Shown one piece after another: positions 1-5,700 of a stretch of 5,958 bases of DNA (position 1 is its first letter; every line of letters starts with the position of its first letter). Source of the DNA: Planctomycetota bacterium. GTDB lineage: Bacteria > Planctomycetota > Phycisphaerae > UBA1845. The notes under the pieces were generated by a model that worked only from the letters and a program-made list of their open reading frames with translations, ran no database searches and was not told the origin of the DNA. The stretch is taken from NCBI GenBank assembly GCA_022567365.1, contig JADFHG010000252.1, positions 1-5,958 of the forward strand, in the 5' to 3' direction. The position numbers were made by a program, and so were the translations under genes.

Positions 1-2
1 CG

Positions 3-452
3 TCGGATGATGAACCCTGCGTCTCGCTGTACGTCCAAACACCGGAGACAATCAACGGCAAGGTGATCGGCAGACTAGGGCGCGCGCCGACGTTCCTGAC
101 GCCCGCGGAATGGGGCACGGTCAACGTCAGCGACGAAGCCATCGTGCCCGACACAACCTACATGGTGCAGACCGAGCTTGTCGGAAACGCACTGTCGCAA
201 CCCGGGTTGGCCACGACTTGGTTGTGGGCCGACGCCAACAACTCCGGCGGACAGGTCGACTTCGACGATGTTGTCTGCATCTTGGACGGCTTTGCGGGCG
301 CCTTCGCCGGTCCTTGCAGCTTCTTCGGTTCGGACATCGAGGCCGGAGTAACCAACGTCACCATCGACTTCGACGACATCTTGGCCGCACTCGATGCGTT
401 CAGCGGCGCGGAGTACTTCGATAACCCGGCGCACGTGGATCCGTGTCCGTAG
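3..452 (+). CDS. C-terminal part of a secreted protein with two dockerin-like Asp-rich modules
   Basis: The reading frame is open from the left edge (codons from position 3) to a TAG at 450-452, so only the last 149 residues are seen and the true start lies upstream. Near the end are two similar modules. The first (about 228-305) has a D-x-N-x-S-G loop followed by VDFDD and a hydrophobic helix ending LDGFAG. The second (about 330-410) has IDFDD and ends LDAFSG. Paired short Asp-rich loops each followed by a helix resemble dockerin type I / EF-hand-like calcium-binding repeats. This form, with a W-x-D lead-in, Cys residues between the modules and a CP tail, is one I know from large secreted planctomycete proteins. 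The preceding part (Trp-Gly-Thr-Val, then Pro-Asp-Thr-Thr-Tyr) reads like a beta-rich extracellular domain I cannot name. Export, calcium binding and cell-surface or extracellular location are inferred; the signal peptide and main domain are outside the window. The gene converges on the minus-strand genes to its right. Confidence 0.8.
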   Translation, partial: SDDEPCVSLYVQTPETINGKVIGRLGRAPTFLTPAEWGTVNVSDEAIVPDTTYMVQTELVGNALSQPGLATTWLWADANNSGGQVDFDDVVCILDGFAGAFAGPCSFFGSDIEAGVTNVTIDFDDILAALDAFSGAEYFDNPAHVDPCP

Positions 453-900
453 AACGGGTGACGGCAATTGGGATGTCCGGGGTTGCGTCGTCGCGAAGGA
501 GATTCGCTTTCAGAACGACTTCGACGGTGACAACAGATCGTTCTCGATCATTCGGGATCGCACAACCACCCCGGGTGACTTGGGCGTCGAAGTGGACGCC
601 GGCCTCGTGCGTCTTCGCATGTGGGGAAGCCCGGCGGTGAGCCGGGTCGTGTGCTTCAAGTTTATGGCCCTATCATCCGGCGTTGGATCGAGCCCGAGAT
701 CCGCCGGGTCGACGCGGCGCAAAAACCCACTCGGCAGGCGGGTTAGGGGATCCGCGCGCGTCTTGCCCCGGCGCCGGCGGACGATTTCGATCCCTATGGC
801 GGCGAATTAACCCTACAACGCATCCCGCGGCGTCCGCCACCCCCACCCATACGGAAGCTCCGCCAGAACGCCTTCCCGCGAGGGGGTTCTTACGGGAGAA
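453..900. other. Intergenic stretch without an intact gene; possible decayed coding debris
   Basis: About 450 bases follow the secreted-protein stop without a convincing gene. Open frames here are Arg-rich, lack ribosome binding sites and look like GC-driven shadows. Two plus-strand pieces look somewhat more protein-like. One, near 508-560, reads FDGDNRSFS. The other, at 657-824, reads YGPIIRRWIEPEIRRVD, then is broken by a single in-frame TAG at 744-746, and continues with PADDFDPYGGELTL. They lie in different frames, so if they come from one gene it carries at least one frameshift and one stop. I do not recognise a family. The alternative is chance translation of GC-rich DNA. Confidence 0.35.
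630..646. repeat. Small GC-rich hairpin, REP-like
   Basis: CCCGGC (630-635) and GCCGGG (641-646) form a perfect 6-bp stem around a GGTGA loop. AAG on the left flank and GTGCTT a little further on the right may extend the pairing imperfectly. No T-tract follows on either strand, so it is not an obvious intrinsic terminator for the upstream secreted-protein gene. It could be a REP-type palindrome, which would fit the nearby transposase remnant, or a chance palindrome in GC-rich DNA. Confidence 0.3.
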
Positions 901-1134
901 TCAATCCTCCAAAGCCGGCGTCCCCATGAGATGGATGCGGTTGGTCATCAGGCAATAACCAAGTACGCTGAAGCCGAAGCGCTCGCAGTGCCCGCGGAGG
1001 AATTCGAGGTACGCACGGCGGTCGTCATCAACGAAGAAAACACCCTACTACTCCGGGCACGCACCGTTGAACATCGTGAGAAACCCGTTGTGCTCGATTC
1101 GGGCGGACCCCGCATTGGGAGACGTCCAACACAT
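901..1134 (-). pseudogene. Decayed REP-associated tyrosine transposase (RAYT, IS200-like Y1/HUH family) fragment
   Basis: On the minus strand, codons from 1044 down to 904 read VFFVDDDRRAYLEFLRGHC, then ERFGFSVLGYCLMTN and RIHLMGTPALED, then TGA at 901-903. This matches the N-terminal core of TnpA_REP / Y1 transposases: the F-x-D-D-x-x-R-x-x-Y-L segment, the G-Y-C-L-M-T-N strand and the HUH strand. The gene is dead by several criteria. Two adjacent TAG codons (1045-1050) interrupt the frame. Upstream, ARI (about 1094-1102) is followed by scrambled sequence where the family has a PGxPHHVTQRG-type segment, suggesting small frameshifts. The first His of the HUH pair is Arg (N-R-I-H-L instead of N-H-x-H-L). 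The frame ends just after this motif, so the helix with the catalytic Tyr is missing. An original ATG at 1132-1134 is possible but uncertain. In the family these enzymes are single-copy partners of REP palindromes. The remnant lies downstream of ruvX on the same strand. Confidence 0.78.
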
Positions 1135-1206
1135 AGTGCTCCAGGCAGCAACTGATAACCGAGTACGGATTGCTGACGATGCTGCACTTCGCCCCATCGA
1201 TCAGAT

Positions 1207-1632
1207 TCACGAAGCGTCTCGCCGTGCGGATAGAAACTCCTGAAGCACCACTTGGGCGGCTATGCGGTCACGGTGTTTCTTCTTCTGTTTGTGGGTCAGG
1301 TCGGTGCCGCCCATCAGTTGGTCGGCCTGAAAAGAGGAGAGTCGCTCGTCCCAATAGTGCACCGGACGCCCTGATAGACGCGCGAGCGCTTCGCCGAAAA
1401 GGCGCGCCGTCTTCGCCTGTTTGCCTTCGGATCCATCCATATTCAAGGGGAGCCCGACGACGAAGGCGCTGACTTGATACTCCTTCGCCCGCGCGATGAC
1501 CGCACGTGCCTGCGCCTGGGGGTCGGCGCGCTCTTCGATCGTCGCGAGGGGCGAGGCCAAGCTGCCCCCGGCATCGCTGACCGCAAGGCCGATTCGTTTC
1601 GTTCCGTGATCGATCCCGAGGAATCGAGGCAT
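1207..1632 (-). CDS. ruvX: RuvX/YqgF family putative Holliday junction resolvase / pre-16S rRNA nuclease
   Basis: This complete 141-residue protein is typical in length for YqgF, with an RNase H-like fold. The N-terminus has GIDHGTKRIGLAVSD (residues 6-20), which carries the first acidic catalytic residue, Asp8. VVGLPLNMDGSEGKQA (58-73) is the conserved central strand-loop. YWDERLSS (93-100) supplies Asp95/Glu96, and Asp122 in DRIAAQVVLQEFL is the expected C-terminal acidic residue, so all active-site positions look intact. Family members are cytoplasmic nucleases described as Holliday-junction resolvases and, in E. coli, as maturing the 5' end of 16S rRNA; which role applies here cannot be read from sequence. 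The ATG at 1630-1632 is supported by AAGGA on the minus strand (1642-1646) nine bases upstream. It follows manC on the same strand across a 206-bp gap that holds a large hairpin, so it may have its own promoter rather than being the third cistron. Confidence 0.95.
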   Translation of the reverse strand: MPRFLGIDHGTKRIGLAVSDAGGSLASPLATIEERADPQAQARAVIARAKEYQVSAFVVGLPLNMDGSEGKQAKTARLFGEALARLSGRPVHYWDERLSSFQADQLMGGTDLTHKQKKKHRDRIAAQVVLQEFLSARRDAS

Positions 1633-1656
1633 GGGTCGTGATCCTTGCCTGGCAGC

Positions 1657-1721
1657 CTGTTGAAGAACAACCTGTTTTGTGGGACCGACTGGGAAGTCGG
1701 TCCCACTTACTTGTTCAACAG
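1657..1721. repeat. Large two-tier inverted repeat (REP/BIME-like hairpin) between manC and ruvX
   Basis: A perfect 12-bp inner stem is formed by GTGGGACCGACT (1679-1690) and AGTCGGTCCCAC (1695-1706) around a GGGA loop. It is enclosed by an outer inverted repeat, CTGTTGAA (1657-1664) with TTCAACAG (1714-1721), which can continue as ACAA/TTGT after a small bulge. No clean T-run follows the inner stem on either strand, so it is not a textbook intrinsic terminator, although it could still shield the manC 3' end or separate ruvX from manC transcription. The compact stem plus conserved-looking flanks resemble dispersed REP/BIME palindromes, and a RAYT remnant lies about 520 bp away. The rest of the manC-ruvX gap (1722-1838) shows only a weak 5-bp hairpin (1787-1801). 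Confidence 0.7.
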
Positions 1722-1838
1722 TCTATGGGCAGCAAGTGTCCCACATTCCCTCGATCGCCTGCGAGTAATGCGGTGGAAAACGGCTCGGTGTCCAACACAC
1801 CTGATCTTCGCGTGTGCTTCGCGGGGTGTATCCGCTCA

Positions 1839-2909
1839 TTACTTGTACCGGTCGCCGTAGCGCTGATTGATGTTATCGACCAGTTCCTTGATTCCCTGAG
1901 CGTCGCGCTTCTTGCAAATCAGCGTGGCGTCGGGCGCATGCACGATGACCAGATCGTCGACGCCGATCGTGGCGATAAGGTGGTCCGTTTCCGCGACGAC
2001 GATGTTGCCTCGTGAGCCGAGGTGAACGACGTTTTCGCACGCCGAAACATTGCCATCCGTGTCGGCCTCGACGACCGATTCGAGCGCCGGCCACGAACCA
2101 ACGTCCACCCACGTGCAATCCATCTCCACGGCAAGTACCCGCTCGGCCCGTTCCATCACGGCGAAGTCGATGCTGATCCGCATGAGCGACGGATATAGCC
2201 TCTTCAACGTCGCCGCACGCTGGTCCGTGTCCCACGCGGCCGCGATTTCTCGCGCGGCGTCGTGCGTCGGGCGCAGGTGTTTTTCGAGCTGCGCGAGAAT
2301 GGCCGGTGCCTTCCACGCGAACATGCCGCTGTTCCAGAAATATTCTCCGCTGGCCACGTACTTCATGGCCGACCCGAGACGCGGTTTCTCCGTGAACTTC
2401 TTGACCTCATACACGCCGTCCGCGACGCAGTCGCCCTTCCGGATGTACCCGTATTGTGTGTCGGGCCGATTCGGTTTGATACCGAACGTGACGAGTGACT
2501 CGGGGTTGTCTTCGGCGGTGGCATACGCCTTTTCGACGGCCGCGGCGAAGCGATCGATCGGCGTGATGATGTGGTCCGCGGTGAAGACGCCGATGACCGC
2601 ATCGGGATCGCGCTCATGCAGCACGGCCGCGGATAGGGCGACGGCCGCGGCGGTATCGCGACCTACGGGCTCCCCGATGAGGTTTTCCGCCGGCAATTCG
2701 GGCAACTCTTCCGCCACGAATGGCAGATGCGTGTCGTTGGTGATGACGAAGATCGCATCGGAAGGCAGTACGGCCGACACCCGTTCGTATGATTGGCGCA
2801 GCAGGCTCTTTCCTTCAAAGAGCCGCAAGATTTGCTTTGGGCGGCTCCGCCGGCTGAGGGGCCAAAGCCTCACGCCCGCGCCCCCGGCCATGATTACGGC
2901 TTTTCGCAT
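1839..2909 (-). CDS. manC: Mannose-1-phosphate guanylyltransferase (GDP-mannose pyrophosphorylase)
   Basis: This complete 356-residue cytoplasmic nucleotidyltransferase makes GDP-mannose from GTP and mannose 1-phosphate, the activated mannose donor for exopolysaccharide, LPS or glycan synthesis and the precursor of GDP-fucose and related sugars. The nucleotide-binding signature GGAGVRLWPLSRRSRPKQ (9-26) is complete. It is followed by EPVGRDTAAA (80-89), the ADH metal-site region (111-113), GYI (154-156), FTEKP (172-176), NSGMF (193-197), SIDFAVMER (246-254) and WVDVGSW (267-273), all in the order typical of the family. It is the short single-domain form: the C-terminal cupin phosphomannose isomerase domain of bifunctional ManC/AlgA proteins (around 470-480 residues) is absent, so mannose 6-phosphate must be isomerised elsewhere. 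The ATG at 2907-2909 is supported by AAAGGA on the minus strand (2918-2923) eight bases upstream. Only 27 bp separate it from the helicase stop, so cotranscription is likely. No other sugar-nucleotide gene is in the window. Confidence 0.95.
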   Translation of the reverse strand: MRKAVIMAGGAGVRLWPLSRRSRPKQILRLFEGKSLLRQSYERVSAVLPSDAIFVITNDTHLPFVAEELPELPAENLIGEPVGRDTAAAVALSAAVLHERDPDAVIGVFTADHIITPIDRFAAAVEKAYATAEDNPESLVTFGIKPNRPDTQYGYIRKGDCVADGVYEVKKFTEKPRLGSAMKYVASGEYFWNSGMFAWKAPAILAQLEKHLRPTHDAAREIAAAWDTDQRAATLKRLYPSLMRISIDFAVMERAERVLAVEMDCTWVDVGSWPALESVVEADTDGNVSACENVVHLGSRGNIVVAETDHLIATIGVDDLVIVHAPDATLICKKRDAQGIKELVDNINQRYGDRYK

Positions 2910-2936
2910 GACGCAGGTCCTTTCCGCACTTCGATG

Positions 2937-5123
2937 TCACCCCTCATCGTACTCGTAGAAATCCACTCGTTCCAGCGGCGCGAATTCCAAGATCATCGAC
3001 CGCGTATCGCCGTCCTGGAACAGCACCCTAACCTGGGTGCGCCGCGCTCCGGGCTCCAGCGAGACGATCTTGCCCATGCCGTGCAATGGATGGCGCACAA
3101 GCGTGCCGTTCTCCCATAACGCCACGTCGTCCGGAAGCCGACCGCGATCAGGCACCGGCGCGGACGACTTGCAAACCGCGCCTTGCCGGATGGATTCTAC
3201 CGCATCTTCGGGCAGTTCGTCGAGAAACGGGCTGCGGACCTTACGCTCCGTTCGACCGCGGAGCATCCGATACCGGGCGTGCGACAGGGTGAGGCGCTGC
3301 TTGGCCCGCGTCATACCGACAAAACACAGACGCCGCTCCTCCTCTTCGTCCGCCTCCTCCTCCTCCCGGCGGAACGGCAAGATGCCGTCCTCGACCCCGA
3401 CAATATGGACCTCCTCGAACTCGAGACCCTTGGCCGAATGGAGCGTCATCAGCGTGACCGCCCGCAGCTCGCCTAGCATCGTGTCGGCATCACCCAAGAG
3501 CGCCGTGTGCTCGAGCCAGTCGACGACGGTCGCATCAGGAAACTCGTCTTGAAACTCGGTGGCCGCGCTCGCGAGTTCGTTGATGTTCGCCAGGGGTGTA
3601 CGGTCTGACTCGCCGATCGATCCGGGCACTTCCGCATACATCGCCCGCAGCCCCGATTCACTCACGACCCGCTCGACCGCCTGACCCGGCGGCGACTGCA
3701 ACACGGGCGCCAGCGAGAGGATCAACTCGCCGAAGCCGCGTACCTTCGCCGCCCCGCGCCCGAGAAACGACAGATCGCGATTGTCCGTCAAGATGTCCAT
3801 CAGGCGCCGCCCTTCGACAATCGCGCGCTCGATCAGCCGCTTGACCGTCGTCGCACCGATGCCTCTAGGCGGCGTATTGATGATTCTCAGAAGTGCGACT
3901 TCGTCTGCGGGGTTCATGAGGATGCGCAGGTACGCCAATACGTCCTTGATCTCTTTTCGGTTGTAGAACTCCAAGCCACGGGCAACAGTGTAGGCGATGC
4001 CCGCGCGCATCAGGGCCTCCTCGATACCTCGACTGAGCGAATTGACCCGGTAAAACACCGCGATCTCACCCGCGTCGGTGCCGGCCTCAATCCGCGAGCG
4101 AATCTCCGCCGCGACCGATTGGGCCTCCTCCACCGAGGATTCGTGTTCGACGACGCTTACCTTCGGTCCCTGCGCATTGTCCGTCCAAAGCGACTTGATC
4201 TTGCGGCTCACATTGTGGGCGATCAGCGCGTCGGCCGCGGCGAGTATCCGCTTTGTCGATCGGTAGTTTTGCTCGAGACGAATCACATCGGCGTTGGGGT
4301 AGTCCCGTTCGAACGAGAGGATATTGCCGATGTCCGCGCCGCGCCACCGATAGATCGACTGATCCGGATCGCCCGTGACGCAGAGGTTCGAGCGGTCCAG
4401 GGTGAGCAGCCGGACGATTTGATACTGTGCGGCGTTCGTGTCCTGATATTCGTCGACGAGCACGTGGGTATATCGCTCCTCGAGACGCTCGCGCAGCTCG
4501 ACGTCTTCTCGCAGCAGAATCGCGACGCGCATCAGCAGGTCGTCGAAATCGAGGCACGCGGTTCTTGTGAGCAAGTGCTCGTATGCGCCGTAGATCTGCG
4601 CGATCGTGCGAGTCCGCCAATCGTATGCGGCGTTCGAGTAGTCAGACGCCGAACGCATCGCGTTCTTCGCGTTGCTGATGTCGGGTTCGATGGCCGCCGG
4701 TCGCCATTGCTCGGTTGGAAGGCCCACGGCGACCACGGCCTCCTTGAGGAGTTTTCGCCTGTCGTCGCGATCAACGATCGTAAAGCTGCGATCGACGCCC
4801 GCCCGTTCATGGTGAATCCTGAGCAGCCGCGCGCACAGTGCGTGAAACGTGCATACGGTCATGCCCTCGCCGATTCCCGTGGCGTCGATACGCTCGCGCA
4901 TTTCGCGGGCGGCCTTGTTGGTGAACGTAATCGCGAGGATTCGCTCCGGCCTGCTGACTGTCAAGGCAAGGTGAACCGCGCGCCGAGTAATGACGCGGGT
5001 CTTGCCGCTCCCCGGTCCCGCGAGCACGAGGAGCGGCCCGTCCGTGTGCTCGACCGCCGTGCGTTGAGGCGCGTTCAGATCCGAAAGGAGGTACTCGATC
5101 GACGACCGGCTTGGTCTGGGCAT
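2937..5123 (-). CDS. uvrD: UvrD/PcrA superfamily 1A 3'-5' DNA helicase
   Basis: This complete 728-residue SF1A helicase is an ATP-driven 3'-5' DNA motor of nucleotide excision and mismatch repair that also clears recombinase and stalled RNA polymerase. All helicase motifs are present: Q motif LNAPQ (16-20), Walker A GPGSGKT (36-42), Ia ITFTNKAA (65-72), Walker B DEYQDT (224-229), III GDPDQSIYRWRGAD (251-264), IV QNYRST (285-290), V TLHSAKGLEFEEV (560-572) and VI FVGMTRAKQRL (601-611). An acidic run (586-598) lies just before motif VI. The C-terminus (about 673-720: GTLVRHPLHGMGKIV, then VRVLFQDGD) matches the Tudor-like RNA-polymerase-binding tail of PcrA/UvrD, so this is full-length UvrD/PcrA rather than Rep. 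The frame is open upstream to a GTG at 5193-5195 (752 residues), but I choose the ATG at 5121-5123. The conserved Q-motif region starts soon after it, the extra 24 residues look non-coding, and a promoter lies within that extension. There is no good Shine-Dalgarno for either start. manC follows 27 bp downstream. Confidence 0.96.
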   Translation of the reverse strand: MPRPSRSSIEYLLSDLNAPQRTAVEHTDGPLLVLAGPGSGKTRVITRRAVHLALTVSRPERILAITFTNKAAREMRERIDATGIGEGMTVCTFHALCARLLRIHHERAGVDRSFTIVDRDDRRKLLKEAVVAVGLPTEQWRPAAIEPDISNAKNAMRSASDYSNAAYDWRTRTIAQIYGAYEHLLTRTACLDFDDLLMRVAILLREDVELRERLEERYTHVLVDEYQDTNAAQYQIVRLLTLDRSNLCVTGDPDQSIYRWRGADIGNILSFERDYPNADVIRLEQNYRSTKRILAAADALIAHNVSRKIKSLWTDNAQGPKVSVVEHESSVEEAQSVAAEIRSRIEAGTDAGEIAVFYRVNSLSRGIEEALMRAGIAYTVARGLEFYNRKEIKDVLAYLRILMNPADEVALLRIINTPPRGIGATTVKRLIERAIVEGRRLMDILTDNRDLSFLGRGAAKVRGFGELILSLAPVLQSPPGQAVERVVSESGLRAMYAEVPGSIGESDRTPLANINELASAATEFQDEFPDATVVDWLEHTALLGDADTMLGELRAVTLMTLHSAKGLEFEEVHIVGVEDGILPFRREEEEADEEEERRLCFVGMTRAKQRLTLSHARYRMLRGRTERKVRSPFLDELPEDAVESIRQGAVCKSSAPVPDRGRLPDDVALWENGTLVRHPLHGMGKIVSLEPGARRTQVRVLFQDGDTRSMILEFAPLERVDFYEYDEG

Positions 5124-5130
5124 GGTAGCC

Positions 5131-5159
5131 TGTATAGCCGGTGGCCTGGGCAACGTCCA
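5131..5159 (-). promoter_or_regulatory. Candidate sigma70-type promoter of uvrD, possibly giving a leaderless mRNA
   Basis: On the minus strand TGGACG (5154-5159, 4 of 6 matches to TTGACA) is separated by exactly 17 bases from TATACA (5131-5136, 5 of 6 matches to TATAAT). Only seven bases (5124-5130) lie between the -10 box and the chosen uvrD ATG, so transcription would begin at or next to the start codon. This fits the missing Shine-Dalgarno sequence. It is a motif match only, not measured. Confidence 0.5.
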
Positions 5160-5517
5160 CAGACCTAGAAGTGGTTCCACTCGCATCGCGGCCACGATGC
5201 ATCAGGAGTAGCAGACCGAGTGACCCCAAGTGCATGAGGTTGAGGCACATCGGGCGCGCCGGATCAAGCGGCACCACGAGCATTAACGCGAGTGCCGTCA
5301 GGCGCGTCGGACCGATCGCGCGCTGTACGCCGCTGCGGTTGTCGCCACGGACAGCGTCACCTTCGCCGTGCCGGGAAGAGCCGTCAGCCCGTGCCGTGGT
5401 ACCAACTGATTCCGGCCGAGCCGCCACGAGCCGGTCGTTCCTGCTCCAAGCCACGGAACTTGCCACGGTGGAGTGAATGCGCTGCGGTGTCCTCGCGCAT
5501 GCACGATCATTGGCCGC
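5160..5517. other. Divergent intergenic region between uvrD and the initiator tRNA gene; no supported gene
   Basis: About 360 bases lie between the uvrD promoter and the tRNA promoter. Several open frames cross it on both strands, but they are rich in Arg, Ser, Thr and Pro, lack ribosome binding sites and match nothing I recognise. One minus-strand frame contains a fairly hydrophobic stretch (about 5200-5301, TALALMLVV then GSLGLLLL) that could suggest a small membrane protein. The frame runs out of register into the uvrD coding region and has no plausible start signal, so I do not call it. No clear operator or strong hairpin was seen. Confidence 0.5.
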
Positions 5518-5546
5518 TTGACAGGCATCCGCCCGCTCCGTACCTT
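5518..5546 (+). promoter_or_regulatory. Candidate sigma70-type promoter of the initiator tRNA gene
   Basis: A perfect TTGACA -35 box (5518-5523) is followed by a 17-base spacer and TACCTT (5541-5546, 3 of 6 matches including the first TA and last T). Transcription would start around 5552-5554, a few bases before the mature tRNA 5' end at 5559, leaving a very short leader for RNase P to remove. The strong -35 with correct spacing compensates for the weak -10. Confidence 0.6.
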
Positions 5547-5558
5547 GCCGCGACCTGT

Positions 5559-5631
5559 TGCGGGGTAGAGCAGTTGGCAGCTCGTCGGGCTCATAACCCG
5601 GAGGTCGCTGGTTCGAGTCCAGCCCCCGCTA
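5559..5631 (+). tRNA. Initiator tRNA-fMet (CAU)
   Basis: A full cloverleaf can be drawn. The acceptor is TGCGGGG (5559-5565) with CCCCGCT (5624-5630) and discriminator A at 5631. The D stem is GAGC/GCTC, with the GG pair in its loop. The anticodon stem TCGGG/CCCGG encloses CTCATAA, with anticodon CAT at 5592-5594. The variable loop is AGGTC, and the T arm is GCTGG-TTCGAGT-CCAGC. Three features mark it as initiator rather than elongator: the 1:72 pair is a mismatch (T opposite T), the anticodon stem has three consecutive G:C pairs next to the loop, and the D stem has the A11:U24 pair. It delivers formyl-methionine to the ribosomal P site. The 3' CCA is not encoded (ATA follows the acceptor), so CCA must be added by nucleotidyltransferase. 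The classical initiator mismatch is C:A, so U:U is a variant worth noting. The gene stands alone with its own promoter and terminator. Confidence 0.96.
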
Positions 5632-5647
5632 TAAACCCCTGGAGATG

Positions 5648-5671
5648 ACCTCGACGCAAGTCGAGGTTTTT
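5648..5671 (+). terminator. Intrinsic terminator of the tRNA-fMet gene
   Basis: ACCTCGAC (5648-5655) pairs perfectly with GTCGAGGT (5660-5667) across a GCAA tetraloop of the stable GNRA type, and the stem runs into a T-tract (5667-5671). It starts 16 bases after the tRNA 3' end, on the tRNA strand. The opposite strand has no T-run after the stem, so it acts in one direction only. Confidence 0.88.
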
Positions 5672-5700
5672 CAATGGGTTACGGCGCTTTCATTTTCGTC

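Noticed and set aside
931..1155. Plus-strand 74-codon frame over the transposase remnant
   Set aside because: The opposite strand carries the recognisable transposase core, so this frame is its antisense image.
1787..1801. GGTGT/ACACC hairpin downstream of manC as a terminator
   Set aside because: The stem is only 5 bp and the nearest T-run on the minus strand is several bases away. Too weak to call.
2050..2958. Long plus-strand open frame of 302 codons opposite manC
   Set aside because: It is the antisense shadow of manC: Ser/Arg/Ala-rich with no family motifs, while the minus strand carries a full set of nucleotidyltransferase signatures.
4119..5168. Long plus-strand open frame of 349 codons opposite uvrD
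   Set aside because: It lies antisense to intact helicase motifs, is Arg/Val/Asp-rich as expected for a complementary frame in GC-rich DNA, and has no start signal.
4807..5466. Minus-strand frame with a hydrophobic stretch upstream of uvrD
   Set aside because: It runs out of register through the uvrD start and Walker A coding sequence, has no ribosome binding site and no recognisable family. The hydrophobic patch alone is not enough to call a gene.
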